NCBI GenBank assembly: GCA_025060075.1
Contig: JANXCZ010000018.1
Span: 1-41,898 of the forward strand
Source of the DNA: Thermodesulfovibrio sp.
GTDB taxonomy: Bacteria > Nitrospirota > Thermodesulfovibrionia > Thermodesulfovibrionales > Thermodesulfovibrionaceae
Direction: 5' to 3'
DNA length: 41,898 bases
Shown piece after piece: positions 16,871-25,391 of this stretch; positions within the stretch are counted from its first letter, which is position 1, and every line of letters starts with the position of its first letter. The notes below the pieces were generated by a model that saw only the letters and a program-made list of their open reading frames with translations, made no database searches and was not told where the DNA came from. A program made the translations under genes and the position numbers.

Positions 16871-17706
16871 TCACTTCTCATTTCTTCAAGAATTTTTCTT
16901 ACATAATCTGCCCATTTGCCGTAGGGTTCTAAACTAAGATATATGCGCCAGTGTTTTAGAGCATTGTCTTTTTCACCTACTTTGTCAAACAATCTTGCAA
17001 GATTAAAATGAGCATCAGCGAAGGATGGCTCTTCATAAATAGCCTTTATATAGAAAAGAATAGCCTTTTTAATATCTCCTCTTTCTTCAAGAAGATTTGC
17101 AAGATTATAGTTTGCTTCTGGATGATTAGGGTCAATTCTTAAAGCTTTAATATAGTAGTCTTCAGCTTCTTCAAGATCTCCTTCCCAATAATATATATTT
17201 CCGAGATTTACATAAGCATTCACATACTCTGAATCTATTTTAATTATAGAGGAATAAATTTCCTTTGCCTTTTTTAGAAAGCCTTTTTCTTCATACTCTA
17301 AGGCTTCAAAAAAAAGAGTATCTACTGTCTTTGGAAATAAAGTAATTAAATCTCTCTTATTATGCTCAAAATTTATAATAAACTGTCCTTCGGATGTAAA
17401 AACTTTATCATCCTTTGAAAGAATAAGTTCATTTCCTAATTGAGAGATTTTAAGTTCAGAGAATGGCTGATACACAGAAGGCATAAGTTTTTTGAGATTT
17501 TGGAGGCATTGTCTTAATCTGTTTATAGATAAACCTTTGTCGTAAAGCTCCTTTATCGTTCGGAAAGCTACAACTCCCTTGAAATCAAATAAACTTTCTT
17601 TGTCCCTTTTAAATGGTACAACTAACTCTGCTTTTTCAATTTTTATAAGACATTTATAGGGAATATTAAGTAGTCTTGATATATCTTTCAAACTAAAAAG
17701 TCTCAT
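16867..17706 (-). CDS. MerR-type HTH regulator with C-terminal TPR repeats
   Basis: A 279-residue fusion. Residues 1-70 form a MerR-like winged helix (FSLKDISRLLNIPYKCLIKIEKAELV; AFRTIKELYDKGLSINRLRQCL). From about residue 130 there are four tetratricopeptide repeats (AKEIYSSIIKIDSEYVNAYV; AEDYYIKALRIDPNHPEANY; AILFYIKAIYEEPSFADAHF; ALKHWRIYLSLEPYG). The TPRs probably bind a protein partner rather than a small-molecule inducer. It is the last gene of the lpxC-PRT-ku-ligase operon and overlaps the ligase gene by 4 bp. Targets are unknown; regulation of this operon or of DNA repair is only a guess. Confidence 0.8.
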   Translation of the reverse strand: MRLFSLKDISRLLNIPYKCLIKIEKAELVVPFKRDKESLFDFKGVVAFRTIKELYDKGLSINRLRQCLQNLKKLMPSVYQPFSELKISQLGNELILSKDDKVFTSEGQFIINFEHNKRDLITLFPKTVDTLFFEALEYEEKGFLKKAKEIYSSIIKIDSEYVNAYVNLGNIYYWEGDLEEAEDYYIKALRIDPNHPEANYNLANLLEERGDIKKAILFYIKAIYEEPSFADAHFNLARLFDKVGEKDNALKHWRIYLSLEPYGKWADYVRKILEEMRSD

Positions 17707-18611
17707 AGGATGAGTTTACTAAAGATAGGTGCTCTAAGTTGTCCTTTTTCTGTAATTTCTTGATAACTTACCTCACAAACAATTTCAGGTTTAAGCCATA
17801 CAGCGTCTTTAATTCTCCAAGAAGAAATCAAAGGCTTGCCTATTCTTAATTTTGAAAGGACAGGCATGATTTCTTCTATAAATTTCTCACTAAATCCTGT
17901 GCCAACCTTTCCTCTTAATAACCATTCTTCAGCCTCTTTAGTGGCAATAATAAAAGCTCCAAAATTAGCTCTCTTTCCTTTTCCCTTTGTATATCCAACA
18001 ATATAGCATCTTAATGAAGATTTTTTCTTAATTTTTAGCCAATATTTTGATCTCTTTCCAATTAAATAAGGACTTTTCACATTTTTTGCCATTACTCCCT
18101 CATAACCTAAATCAACAACTCTATTGTAAAAATCTATCCCTTTAGTGTAAATAAAATCTGACTCAAGAATATTAGAACCATTTTTAAGAATACTTTTTAA
18201 AACACTCTTTCTTTCTATGAGAGGGACATCGATAACTTTTTTATTATTCAGATATAACACATCAAAAACAATATAGGTTGCGGGAATTCTTTTAGAAAGA
18301 ATCTCTATTTTAAAGGGCTCAGATGCTTGCTCTCTTGTCTGAAGTTTTTCAAAATTTGGTTTTCCATTTTCAAGAACAACAATCTCTCCATCAAGTATTG
18401 CGTTTTTAGCTTGAATATAATTGCCTATATTTAAAAGTTCGGGATATCTATAAGTTATATCAAGAAGTCTTCTATTCTGAAGTTTTATTTTTCCATCTTT
18501 AAGAAACATTATACATCTTGTTCCATCCCATTTTATCTCAAAAATGTGTTTTTCCGAATCAAAAGGTTCAGAAAAAAAGGCAAGCATAGGAAGAATTTTT
18601 TGATCAAGCAT
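17703..18611 (-). CDS. ATP-dependent DNA ligase (LigD ligase-domain type)
   Basis: A 302-residue stand-alone ATP-dependent ligase equivalent to the ligase domain of LigD. The adenylated lysine is K27 in FEIKWDGTR (motif I). Other nucleotidyltransferase motifs are seen: LDGEIVV (III), YIVFDVLYL (IIIa), GYEGVMAKN (IV) and YWLKIKK (V), followed by an OB-fold segment (VGYTKGKGKRANFGAFIIA; GKVGTGFS). LigD's polymerase and 3'-phosphoesterase domains are absent. Together with Ku directly upstream (8 bp overlap) it makes a minimal bacterial non-homologous end-joining pair. Confidence 0.93.
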   Translation of the reverse strand: MLDQKILPMLAFFSEPFDSEKHIFEIKWDGTRCIMFLKDGKIKLQNRRLLDITYRYPELLNIGNYIQAKNAILDGEIVVLENGKPNFEKLQTREQASEPFKIEILSKRIPATYIVFDVLYLNNKKVIDVPLIERKSVLKSILKNGSNILESDFIYTKGIDFYNRVVDLGYEGVMAKNVKSPYLIGKRSKYWLKIKKKSSLRCYIVGYTKGKGKRANFGAFIIATKEAEEWLLRGKVGTGFSEKFIEEIMPVLSKLRIGKPLISSWRIKDAVWLKPEIVCEVSYQEITEKGQLRAPIFSKLIL

Positions 18612-19452
18612 TCTTAACTTTCTTTTTGACAGAGACTCTTCTTCCTGCTACAGCTTGTTCTTTCTTTGGTATCTCCGTTTCCATAAGGCTTTGTTTTAAA
18701 GCTTCCATCAAAGATATAACCTTTGCTTTTTCTTCTTTTACTTCTAACTTAAACTCTTTACCTTCTGCCTTGGCTTTAATAAGCTTCATAAGCTTTTCTC
18801 TATACTCATTTTTATATTCTTCAGGAACAAATTTTCCACTCAAATTTTCTATGATTCTCTTTGCCATCTCTAAAGCATCTTTTTCAATCTTTACAGTTTT
18901 TAGCTCTTTTAACTCCTCTATCTCTTCTTCTGATTGAATCTCATCTGCATAATGAAGATCATAAGCTATAAGACTTTCATTATGGGGACAGATTGCAAAA
19001 AGATGCTCTCTACTTCTTATTACAGCTTTTCCAATGGCAGTTTTATTAGTCTCTGTCATCGCCTTATGAAAAAGTAAGAAGGCTTCTGAGGCAATCTTTC
19101 CATCAGGGACAAGATAGTAAGAGTCAGCAAAAAACTTTGGATGAATCTCATCTGATTCAACGAATTTTAAAATTTCTATCACATCAGTTGACTCCTCTTT
19201 TATTTTTGAAAGCTCTTCATCAGTAATGATTACATACATACCTTTTCCATATTGATATCCCTTTACCAACTCTTCAGTTGATACTTCTCTGTTACAAACA
19301 GGGCAGAAAAGTTTTTGCTTAATTCTACTGCCACAGGTTTTATGAATGAGATTAAAGTTTATATCTCTTTTTTTGATAGCATTGTAACTTTTAACAGGGA
19401 TTGTTACTAAGCTTATTTTTAAATATCCTTTCCAAGATGCTTTCATTTTCAC
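18604..19452 (-). CDS. ku: bacterial Ku protein (double-strand-break end binding)
   Basis: A 282-residue Ku homologue; the homodimeric ring threads onto broken DNA ends and recruits the ligase. The start SWKGYLKISLVTIPVKSYNA is characteristic of Ku. It is followed by a CxxC pair in LFCPVCNREV, then the YYLVPDG motif and the IRSREHLFAICPHNESLIAYDLHYADE segment. The C-terminal ~60 residues are a Lys-rich extension, as in other bacterial Ku proteins that recruit LigD. It overlaps the phosphoribosyltransferase gene by 4 bp and the ligase gene by 8 bp, so all are co-transcribed. Confidence 0.95.
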   Translation of the reverse strand: MKMKASWKGYLKISLVTIPVKSYNAIKKRDINFNLIHKTCGSRIKQKLFCPVCNREVSTEELVKGYQYGKGMYVIITDEELSKIKEESTDVIEILKFVESDEIHPKFFADSYYLVPDGKIASEAFLLFHKAMTETNKTAIGKAVIRSREHLFAICPHNESLIAYDLHYADEIQSEEEIEELKELKTVKIEKDALEMAKRIIENLSGKFVPEEYKNEYREKLMKLIKAKAEGKEFKLEVKEEKAKVISLMEALKQSLMETEIPKKEQAVAGRRVSVKKKVKNA

Positions 19453-20144
19453 TCTCCTTTTTTATTAATTGTATCATATCTTAGAATTTTTAATACTTCC
19501 TCATCACTTATGTCATACCAGTTCTTATAGGCATCCGCAACTGCGTAAGGATAGCTTTCTCTTATATTTAAACAGTAGATAAAATCTACAAATTTTGATA
19601 ATTTTTTAATAGTTCTTAAAGAGCCTGTAGGGGCTGCGATAATGATTTTATCAGGATTACGTTTTTTAACATACTCAATACCCGCAAGCATTGTATATCC
19701 AGAAGCTATCCCATCATCAACAACTATTGCTGTCTTATTTTCTAAAGAGGGGAAAGATTTACCCTCTCTAAACAATTTATCTCTTTTTCTAAGTATTTCC
19801 TTTGTTTTTTCTATCTGATTTTTAATTTCATCCTCTGAAAGCTCAAGATACCTTAGCAATGTTTCGTTCAATATCACATCTCCATCAAGGTTCATTGCTC
19901 CAAATCCTGCCTCAGGATTCCAAGGTATTTGAATTTTGCGCACAATCAATAATTCAAATTCTACTGAGAGAAACTCTTTAAGTTCTCTGCCAATAGGTAC
20001 TCCACCTGATGGAATCGCAAGAATTATTGAATTTGTACTTTTATAATCTGAAAGAAAATATGAAAGTTTTCTGCCTGCATCTATACGATCCTCAAAAATT
20101 TTTGTTTTGTTTCTTAAGTTTATATCTTCTAAAAACCTACTCAT
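19449..20144 (-). CDS. phosphoribosyltransferase family protein
   Basis: Type I phosphoribosyltransferase fold. The PRPP-binding loop is TAIVVDDGIASGYT and the first loop is AIPSGGVPIG; the ...FEDRIDAGRKLSYFL start is typical of the family often annotated as predicted phosphoribosyltransferases. The substrate base is unknown. I chose the ATG at 20144; the frame extends upstream to a GTG at 20159, which adds five residues and would sit 6 nt after lpxC. Neither has a clear Shine-Dalgarno sequence. The 3' end overlaps Ku by 4 bp (ATGA). A role linked to DNA repair is suggested only by the neighbourhood. Confidence 0.85.
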   Translation of the reverse strand: MSRFLEDINLRNKTKIFEDRIDAGRKLSYFLSDYKSTNSIILAIPSGGVPIGRELKEFLSVEFELLIVRKIQIPWNPEAGFGAMNLDGDVILNETLLRYLELSEDEIKNQIEKTKEILRKRDKLFREGKSFPSLENKTAIVVDDGIASGYTMLAGIEYVKKRNPDKIIIAAPTGSLRTIKKLSKFVDFIYCLNIRESYPYAVADAYKNWYDISDEEVLKILRYDTINKKGE

Positions 20145-20165
20145 TACAGGTAAATTCACAGCTTT

Positions 20166-21044
20166 TTAAATAAGTTGGATGGAAAGTTGATGAGAAAGAT
20201 TAAACTCCTCTATAACTTCATAGTTATTTGAATTTATTAAATTTTTTAGGAAATTAATATGAAGAGAATGTCCTCCTCTTTCAATAATAAAATGTCCTTG
20301 AACAGGATAACCAAGTAGTGATATATCTCCTATAGAGTCCAGAATTTTATGCCTTACAAACTCATCCTTAAATCTTAAACCTCCACTTATAATACTTTTT
20401 TCATCAAGAACAACTGCATTTGAGAGTGAACCTCCTTGAGCAAATCCATTCTTAAGAAGATACAGTATGTCTTTAAGAAATCCAAAAGTTCTTGCAGGTG
20501 CTATCTCTCTAATAAAACTGTGTTCGTTGATATCTATAGACAATGATTGCTCCATAATTAATGGATGTTCATAAAAAATTTTATAGGTAATCTTAAATCC
20601 TCTGTAAGGTTTTGCAACTATTTTTGAGTGAACTTCTTCATAAAAAAAAGGGGTTGTTATTTTTAACAGTGGTATTGTTTTGCCCTGTTTTGCAATTCCT
20701 CCTTTTATTATTGCTTTTACAAATTCATAAGCACTACCATCCATAACAGGAATCTCTGAGCCATCAATTTCTACTAAAACATTAGTTATTCCCATTACAT
20801 ATAAAGCTGCAAGTAGATGTTCAACAGTTCTAACTTTTACACCATCAATACCTAAGGTGGTAGCAAACATTGTGTCAACAACAAAAGGAAGCTTTGCTTT
20901 AATATATATACCTCTGTCTTTTCTATAAAAGACTATACCTGTGTCTCTCTCTGCAGGTAATAATCTCAGATTAATCCTTTTACCAGTGTGAATACCTATG
21001 CCAGAGATATTTATTTCTGACTTTATAGTTTTCTGAAATGGCAT
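20166..21044 (-). CDS. lpxC: UDP-3-O-acyl-N-acetylglucosamine deacetylase
   Basis: Zinc deacetylase that commits UDP-acyl-GlcNAc to lipid A synthesis; evidence for an outer membrane with lipopolysaccharide. Motifs seen: SGIGIHTGKRINLRLLPA at the N-terminus, VRTVEHLLAALY (zinc His), EIDGSEIPVMDGSA, then RHKILDSIGDISLLG (second zinc His and Asp) and QGHFIIERGGHSLH near the end. Length of 292 residues is normal. The ATG at 21044 is preferred to the in-frame TTG at 21047. It is the first gene of the five-gene minus-strand operon with PRT, Ku, ligase and MerR-TPR. Confidence 0.95.
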   Translation of the reverse strand: MPFQKTIKSEINISGIGIHTGKRINLRLLPAERDTGIVFYRKDRGIYIKAKLPFVVDTMFATTLGIDGVKVRTVEHLLAALYVMGITNVLVEIDGSEIPVMDGSAYEFVKAIIKGGIAKQGKTIPLLKITTPFFYEEVHSKIVAKPYRGFKITYKIFYEHPLIMEQSLSIDINEHSFIREIAPARTFGFLKDILYLLKNGFAQGGSLSNAVVLDEKSIISGGLRFKDEFVRHKILDSIGDISLLGYPVQGHFIIERGGHSLHINFLKNLINSNNYEVIEEFNLSHQLSIQLI

Positions 21045-21154
21045 CAAATAGAGTTAATCAAAAAATATGCCGAGTAAAAATTGAAATTTATGAATGCTTT
21101 TAAAATTTTTATATGTGGTAAAAAAGATACAGTTTTTAAAAAAATAAAACACAT

Positions 21155-21856
21155 TCAAATCTTATAAATTTTTTCTATCTCTTCTGTATATCTTCCTTTA
21201 TCATCATAGATAATAAGCGGGAATTCAACTTTAAGAGATACTTTTCCTCCCTTTACTGCTTCAATTAAAACTATTTTAGCTTCTGTATTTAATTTTGAAT
21301 GAACAAATCTTAGTCTTTTTATTTCAAGATTATTTTTACTCATTACTCTGACAATTTCTATTAATCTTTCTGGTAGATGAATCATGTAAAGACGGCCCTT
21401 ATGTTTTAAAACTCTCTGTGAAATTTGAGCAATATCATTAACAGTAAGGTTTATTTCATGCCTTGCAATAGCTCTGTTGTCAAATGGACTCATTTTGCCG
21501 CTTCCTGGTCTTCTAAAAGGAGGATTTGTTACCACAGCATCAAAATCTGACTCATTAAATATTCGTGCGTCCATACATAAAACTCTTATGTTTTTCTCTA
21601 AACTATTTATTCTGACAGTCTCCTTTGCACAGGCTGCAAGTTTTGGCTGAATTTCAATCATTGTTATGTTTGCCTCTGGATATCTTTTTGCAAGAATTGT
21701 TCCTATTATTCCTGTTCCTGCTCCTATATCTAAAACTTTCTGCACTCTCTTTAAATTAAAAAAATGAGCAAGAATTAATGCATCAATACTGAATCTGTAT
21801 CCTTCCTTAGGTTGAAATATTTTTATACTTCCAATTGAATCAATGGTGTAATCCAT
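21155..21856 (-). CDS. TrmN6-like tRNA/nucleic-acid N6-adenine methyltransferase
   Basis: A 233-residue SAM-dependent methyltransferase. Motif I is VLDIGAGTGIIG, the acidic loop is MIEIQPKLAACA and the catalytic motif is TNPPF, which marks N6-adenine or N5-glutamine methyltransferases. The N-terminal IKIFQPKEGYRFSIDALILA and the PFDNRAIARHEINLT segment match the YfiC/TrmN6 subfamily, which methylates A37 of tRNA1(Val). The gene stands alone between lpxC and the divergent DUF2934 gene. Confidence 0.88.
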   Translation of the reverse strand: MDYTIDSIGSIKIFQPKEGYRFSIDALILAHFFNLKRVQKVLDIGAGTGIIGTILAKRYPEANITMIEIQPKLAACAKETVRINSLEKNIRVLCMDARIFNESDFDAVVTNPPFRRPGSGKMSPFDNRAIARHEINLTVNDIAQISQRVLKHKGRLYMIHLPERLIEIVRVMSKNNLEIKRLRFVHSKLNTEAKIVLIEAVKGGKVSLKVEFPLIIYDDKGRYTEEIEKIYKI

Positions 21857-21929
21857 TTTTTAAATTTTATATTATGATAAATTTAACATTTTTTGGTATA
21901 CTTTAAAAAAAATCTTAAGGAGGTAAAAA

Positions 21930-22169
21930 ATGATTGACAAAGAAAGACTTGAAGAGGAAATAAGACAAGTTGCCTATGAGATTTATCTAAGAAGTGGGTG
22001 TATTCCAGGAAGAGATCTTGAAAATTGGCTTGAAGCTGAAAGAATAGTGTGTGAAAAATATGGGTTAATTAAAGAAGAGGCTTCGTCACAGAAACAAGAG
22101 GAAAAACCTAAAAGAAAAGTTAGCAGAAAATCTACTACTAAAAAAACTAAAACACAAAAGAAAAAATGA
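21930..22169 (+). CDS. DUF2934 domain small basic protein
   Basis: A 79-residue protein. The first ~45 residues (IRQVAYEIYLRSGCIPGRDLENWLEAERIV) fit DUF2934, a short helical domain of unknown function. The rest is a Lys/Arg/Ser/Thr-rich tail that could bind nucleic acid. A strong Shine-Dalgarno AAGGAGG precedes the ATG, and TGGTATACT (extended -10, hexamer 21897-21902) lies upstream. It overlaps the radical SAM gene by 4 bp. Confidence 0.8.
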   Translation: MIDKERLEEEIRQVAYEIYLRSGCIPGRDLENWLEAERIVCEKYGLIKEEASSQKQEEKPKRKVSRKSTTKKTKTQKKK

Positions 22170-23176
22170 AGGAAGCCCTTTTTTATGAAAAACTTCTTGA
22201 CAAAAAAGTCAAATGTAACCTATGTAATCATCATTGTATAATTTCAGAAAAATCAAGAGGAATCTGTGGAGTAAGAGAAAATAGAGATGGAGTTTTACAT
22301 ACTCTTGTATACGGAAAAGTTATCGCTTATCATATTGATCCTATTGAAAAAAAACCCCTTTTCCATTTTTATCCTGGCTCAGCTTCTTACTCAATTGCTA
22401 CTGTAGGTTGTAATTTTCATTGTCTTCATTGTCAGAATTATACGATCTCTCAATATACAAAATTCTACGAAAATATTCCAGGAGAAGATTTCTCTGCTGA
22501 AGATGTTGTAAAAGAAGCAAAAGCAGCTGGATGTGAAAGTATATCTTACACTTATACTGAACCCACAGTATTTTTAGAGTTTGCCTATGACTGTATGGTA
22601 TTAGCATCTCAGCAAAGAATAAAAAATGTTTTTGTAAGTAATGGATATATGAGTGAAGAGGTTGTTAAATTCATAGCTCCCTATCTGAATGGAATAAATA
22701 TTGATTTAAAGGGTGATGAAGATTTTTATAAAAAAATATGTGGCGCAAAACTTGAACCAGTAATGAATAATATTGAGCTTTTTAAAAAACTTGGAGTTTG
22801 GGTAGAGGTAACAACATTAATAATTCCAGATCATAATGACTCTGAGACCTTTTTAAGGAGAGCAGCTAAATTCATAGCTTCAATTGATTCTTCAATACCT
22901 TGGCATGTAACTCAGTTTTATCCAACCTATAAACTTACTGATAAACCGAGAACTCCAATAGAAATTTTAAAAAAAGCACGAAAGATAGGATTTGAGGAAG
23001 GATTAAAATTTGTCTATACAGGTAATGTTCCAGGTGAGGGTGGAGAGAATACCTATTGTCCAAACTGTAAAAAACTAATAATTGAGAGATTTGGATACTT
23101 TATAACTAAGCTTAATATAAAAAATTCAAAATGTATATACTGTGGAAATTTAATTGAAGGAGTAGGGCTTCCCTAA
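22166..23176 (+). CDS. amrS: AmmeMemoRadiSam system radical SAM enzyme
   Basis: A 336-residue radical SAM protein of the AmmeMemoRadiSam set. N-terminal CNLCNHHCIISEKSRGICGVR and the GKVIAYHIDPIEKKPLFHFYPG segment are diagnostic. The radical SAM cluster motif is CNFHCLHCQN (C82, C86, C89). The C-terminus carries two CxxC pairs (YCPNCKK; CIYCGN). The usual partners AmmA (AMMECR1) and AmmB (Memo) are not in this window. The system's reaction is not established to my knowledge. Confidence 0.9.
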   Translation: MKEALFYEKLLDKKVKCNLCNHHCIISEKSRGICGVRENRDGVLHTLVYGKVIAYHIDPIEKKPLFHFYPGSASYSIATVGCNFHCLHCQNYTISQYTKFYENIPGEDFSAEDVVKEAKAAGCESISYTYTEPTVFLEFAYDCMVLASQQRIKNVFVSNGYMSEEVVKFIAPYLNGINIDLKGDEDFYKKICGAKLEPVMNNIELFKKLGVWVEVTTLIIPDHNDSETFLRRAAKFIASIDSSIPWHVTQFYPTYKLTDKPRTPIEILKKARKIGFEEGLKFVYTGNVPGEGGENTYCPNCKKLIIERFGYFITKLNIKNSKCIYCGNLIEGVGLP

Positions 23177-23177
23177 A

Positions 23178-24023
23178 TTATCTCAAAAGATCTCTTAAAC
23201 TTTGAGTTAAATTCTTATCTAAAGTTGAAAGAGTATTAATTTCTCTGTATGCCTTGTCTTTCTGTCCATTGAGATAATACACTACTCCCCTCAAATAATG
23301 AATATATGCTGAGTTTAAATCAATATTTTCAATTATTCTTTGAGCTAATTCAAAGTCTTTGTTAATAATTAAAATTCCCACAATCTTTTCTAATCTTTCT
23401 TTATTTATTGAAAGTTTTAGGTATGCTTCTTTTGCCTTCTTGTAATCACCAACTTTATAATAAAGCATTGCAACTTTTTCTAAGATCTCTTCTTTTGGTT
23501 TTTGTTTCAAAATTTCTTCGTAAATCTGTAATGCTTTGTTTGTCTGTCCTGCCTTTTCAAACTGATAAGCAGTATTTATAAGCTCTTCTAATTTAAATTC
23601 AGCTATTTTAACTTCCTTAGGAAAAAGCTTTTTTATCTTTGCTATAATAAAGCTTTTATTTTCCATTAAAATCTTTACATCTCTAAAGATCCTATATTCC
23701 TCTGGATTAAAATAAATAGGCTTTCTTTTATGAAGATCAACAATCAATAAAACTATTTCTCTTTTTTTATCTAATATTAATGAGTCTACAACAGGATAAA
23801 AACTACCATCTTTTACTACGATCATTTCCGAAGAAATAATAGATATCCACTTTTTTAAAATTTCTATTTTACCAATAAAAATATCATCTCTATCAGTTTC
23901 TACTACTTTATAACCTAAAAGAGGATTTTTACTTCCATCAACGATAAAAACATAGGAAGACTCCTTTGAAAACCCATAAATAGGAAGAAGAATTAAAAAA
24001 ATTATAAAAATTAAAAACCTCAT
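23178..24023 (-). CDS. exported TPR repeat protein
   Basis: A 281-residue protein with a clear N-terminal signal peptide (MRFLIFIIFLILLPIYGFSK) and C-terminal tetratricopeptide repeats from about residue 145 (AYQFEKAGQTNKALQIYEEI; AMLYYKVGDYKKAKEAYLKL; LRGVVYYLNGQKDKAYREIN). The region between, about residues 25-140, is a beta-rich domain I do not recognise. It is likely periplasmic or outer-membrane associated. A TGATAAAAT (-10 at 24030-24035) ends 6 nt before the ATG with no Shine-Dalgarno sequence, divergent from the next gene. Confidence 0.75.
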   Translation of the reverse strand: MRFLIFIIFLILLPIYGFSKESSYVFIVDGSKNPLLGYKVVETDRDDIFIGKIEILKKWISIISSEMIVVKDGSFYPVVDSLILDKKREIVLLIVDLHKRKPIYFNPEEYRIFRDVKILMENKSFIIAKIKKLFPKEVKIAEFKLEELINTAYQFEKAGQTNKALQIYEEILKQKPKEEILEKVAMLYYKVGDYKKAKEAYLKLSINKERLEKIVGILIINKDFELAQRIIENIDLNSAYIHYLRGVVYYLNGQKDKAYREINTLSTLDKNLTQSLRDLLR

Positions 24024-24071
24024 TTAGAAATTTTATCACATTTTAAAAAAATTCAAAGATAAAATTATTTT

Positions 24072-24560
24072 ATGCATATAATATGGGAGACAGTTGAAGT
24101 TGCTGAAAAGAAATTAAAAAAATTTAAAGAATTAAGTATAATTGAAAAAATTAGAGAAGAACTTATCCAGCTTGAACGATTCACAACTGAGGCTAACAAT
24201 GAAAGAAGAAGATGTGGAATGAGTGAAGTATGTGCTGAATGTGGGAAAGCGGGAAACTCCTGTTGTGCTCAAGGTGTTGAGTTTAAGTATTCTGCAGAAC
24301 TTATAATGCTTAATCTCTATTTTGGTGTAAAAATCCCATTTGAACCAGAGCACAACAGTATGTGTTTCTTTCTAACCAAAAATGGCTGTTGTCTTTTTGT
24401 AAGAGATGTTTTTTGTATTAATTTTATATGTGAAAAGATTAAAGAAAAAATCTCTTCTGAAAAAATAAATAAATTAAGAGAACTTGAGGGCTTTCAACTC
24501 AATTTACAGTTTAAGCTTGAAAATTTTCTTAAGAAAGTTGATAAACTATTTACATTTTAA
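24072..24560 (+). CDS. cysteine-rich protein, possibly YkgJ-like metal/Fe-S binding
   Basis: A 162-residue soluble protein with ten cysteines between residues 48 and 120 (48, 54, 57, 64, 65, 98, 106, 107, 115, 120), in two groups CAECGKAGNSCC and CFFLTKNGCCLFV...C....C. The layout recalls the YkgJ-type cysteine cluster family (putative zinc or Fe-S chelators) but is not a clear match. A helical N-terminus and C-terminus flank it. TAAAAT ends 6 nt before the ATG and no Shine-Dalgarno sequence is seen. The last 15 bp overlap the convergent CDF transporter gene. Confidence 0.6.
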   Translation: MHIIWETVEVAEKKLKKFKELSIIEKIREELIQLERFTTEANNERRRCGMSEVCAECGKAGNSCCAQGVEFKYSAELIMLNLYFGVKIPFEPEHNSMCFFLTKNGCCLFVRDVFCINFICEKIKEKISSEKINKLRELEGFQLNLQFKLENFLKKVDKLFTF

Positions 24561-25391
24561 ATACTCAATTTGAACTACAGTATGTTTTATTCCTAAGGTT
24601 TTCAATTTTTTCTCTACTTCAGCTCTTATTTTATCTGCTTCGCTGAGAAGTCTATTTTCAATTACAATATGTGCTGAAAAAGCAGGCACTCTATAAGAAA
24701 TTGCCCATAAATGAATGTCATGAACATCAATAACTCCTTCAGTTTTAAGTATTTCTTCTTTGATTTTTTTAACATCAAATCCTTTTGGAGCAAACTCTAA
24801 AAAAACCCATAAAGCATCTCTTACAACTCTAAAACCTCCTATCACAATTATTAATCCAATAAAACTACTTACAATAGGATCAACTATAGTAGCTCCTGTA
24901 AATTTTATCACTAATCCAGCCACAATAACTCCTAATGAGGAGATGGTATCTCCTACTACATGAAGCCATGCACTTTTTATATTTAAATCCTCATGTTTAT
25001 AGCTTAAAATCCAAATTATCGCTAAATTTCCTAATAGTCCAATAAAGGCAACTGGAAGCATCACTGCAATATTGATAGTTGGAGGATTTATAAATCTTTT
25101 ATAACCTTCAATAAAAATAAAAACTGCAATTAAGATAAGAATAATGCCATTTATTAGTGCCACTAAAATACCGACTCTTTCATATCCAAAGGTTGCCTTA
25201 TGGGTAGAGGGTTTTTTTGCAAGTACTGAAGCTATCAAACTTAAAAGAATAGCTAAAGAATCTGTAAATACATGTCCTGAATCACTCAGTAAAGCTAAGC
25301 TTTTGCTTATAAGACCACCTAAGAATTCAACAATAAAAATAAGAAATGTTATAAGAAGTGCAAAAAATAACTTTTTTGTTGACTGCTCCAT
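24546..25391 (-). CDS. cation diffusion facilitator (CDF) metal efflux transporter
   Basis: A 281-residue CDF/CzcD-family antiporter exporting divalent metals such as Zn2+. Six hydrophobic helices are visible. TM2 carries the site SDSGHVFTDSLAI (Asp and His), and TM5 the WLHVVGDTISS (HxxxD) site, typical of zinc transporters. The C-terminal ~85 residues form the cytoplasmic metal-sensing domain (GVIDVHDIHLWAISYRVPAFSAH). The ATG overlaps the IMPase stop codon by 1 bp (TAATG). Confidence 0.93.
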   Translation of the reverse strand: MEQSTKKLFFALLITFLIFIVEFLGGLISKSLALLSDSGHVFTDSLAILLSLIASVLAKKPSTHKATFGYERVGILVALINGIILILIAVFIFIEGYKRFINPPTINIAVMLPVAFIGLLGNLAIIWILSYKHEDLNIKSAWLHVVGDTISSLGVIVAGLVIKFTGATIVDPIVSSFIGLIIVIGGFRVVRDALWVFLEFAPKGFDVKKIKEEILKTEGVIDVHDIHLWAISYRVPAFSAHIVIENRLLSEADKIRAEVEKKLKTLGIKHTVVQIEYLKCK

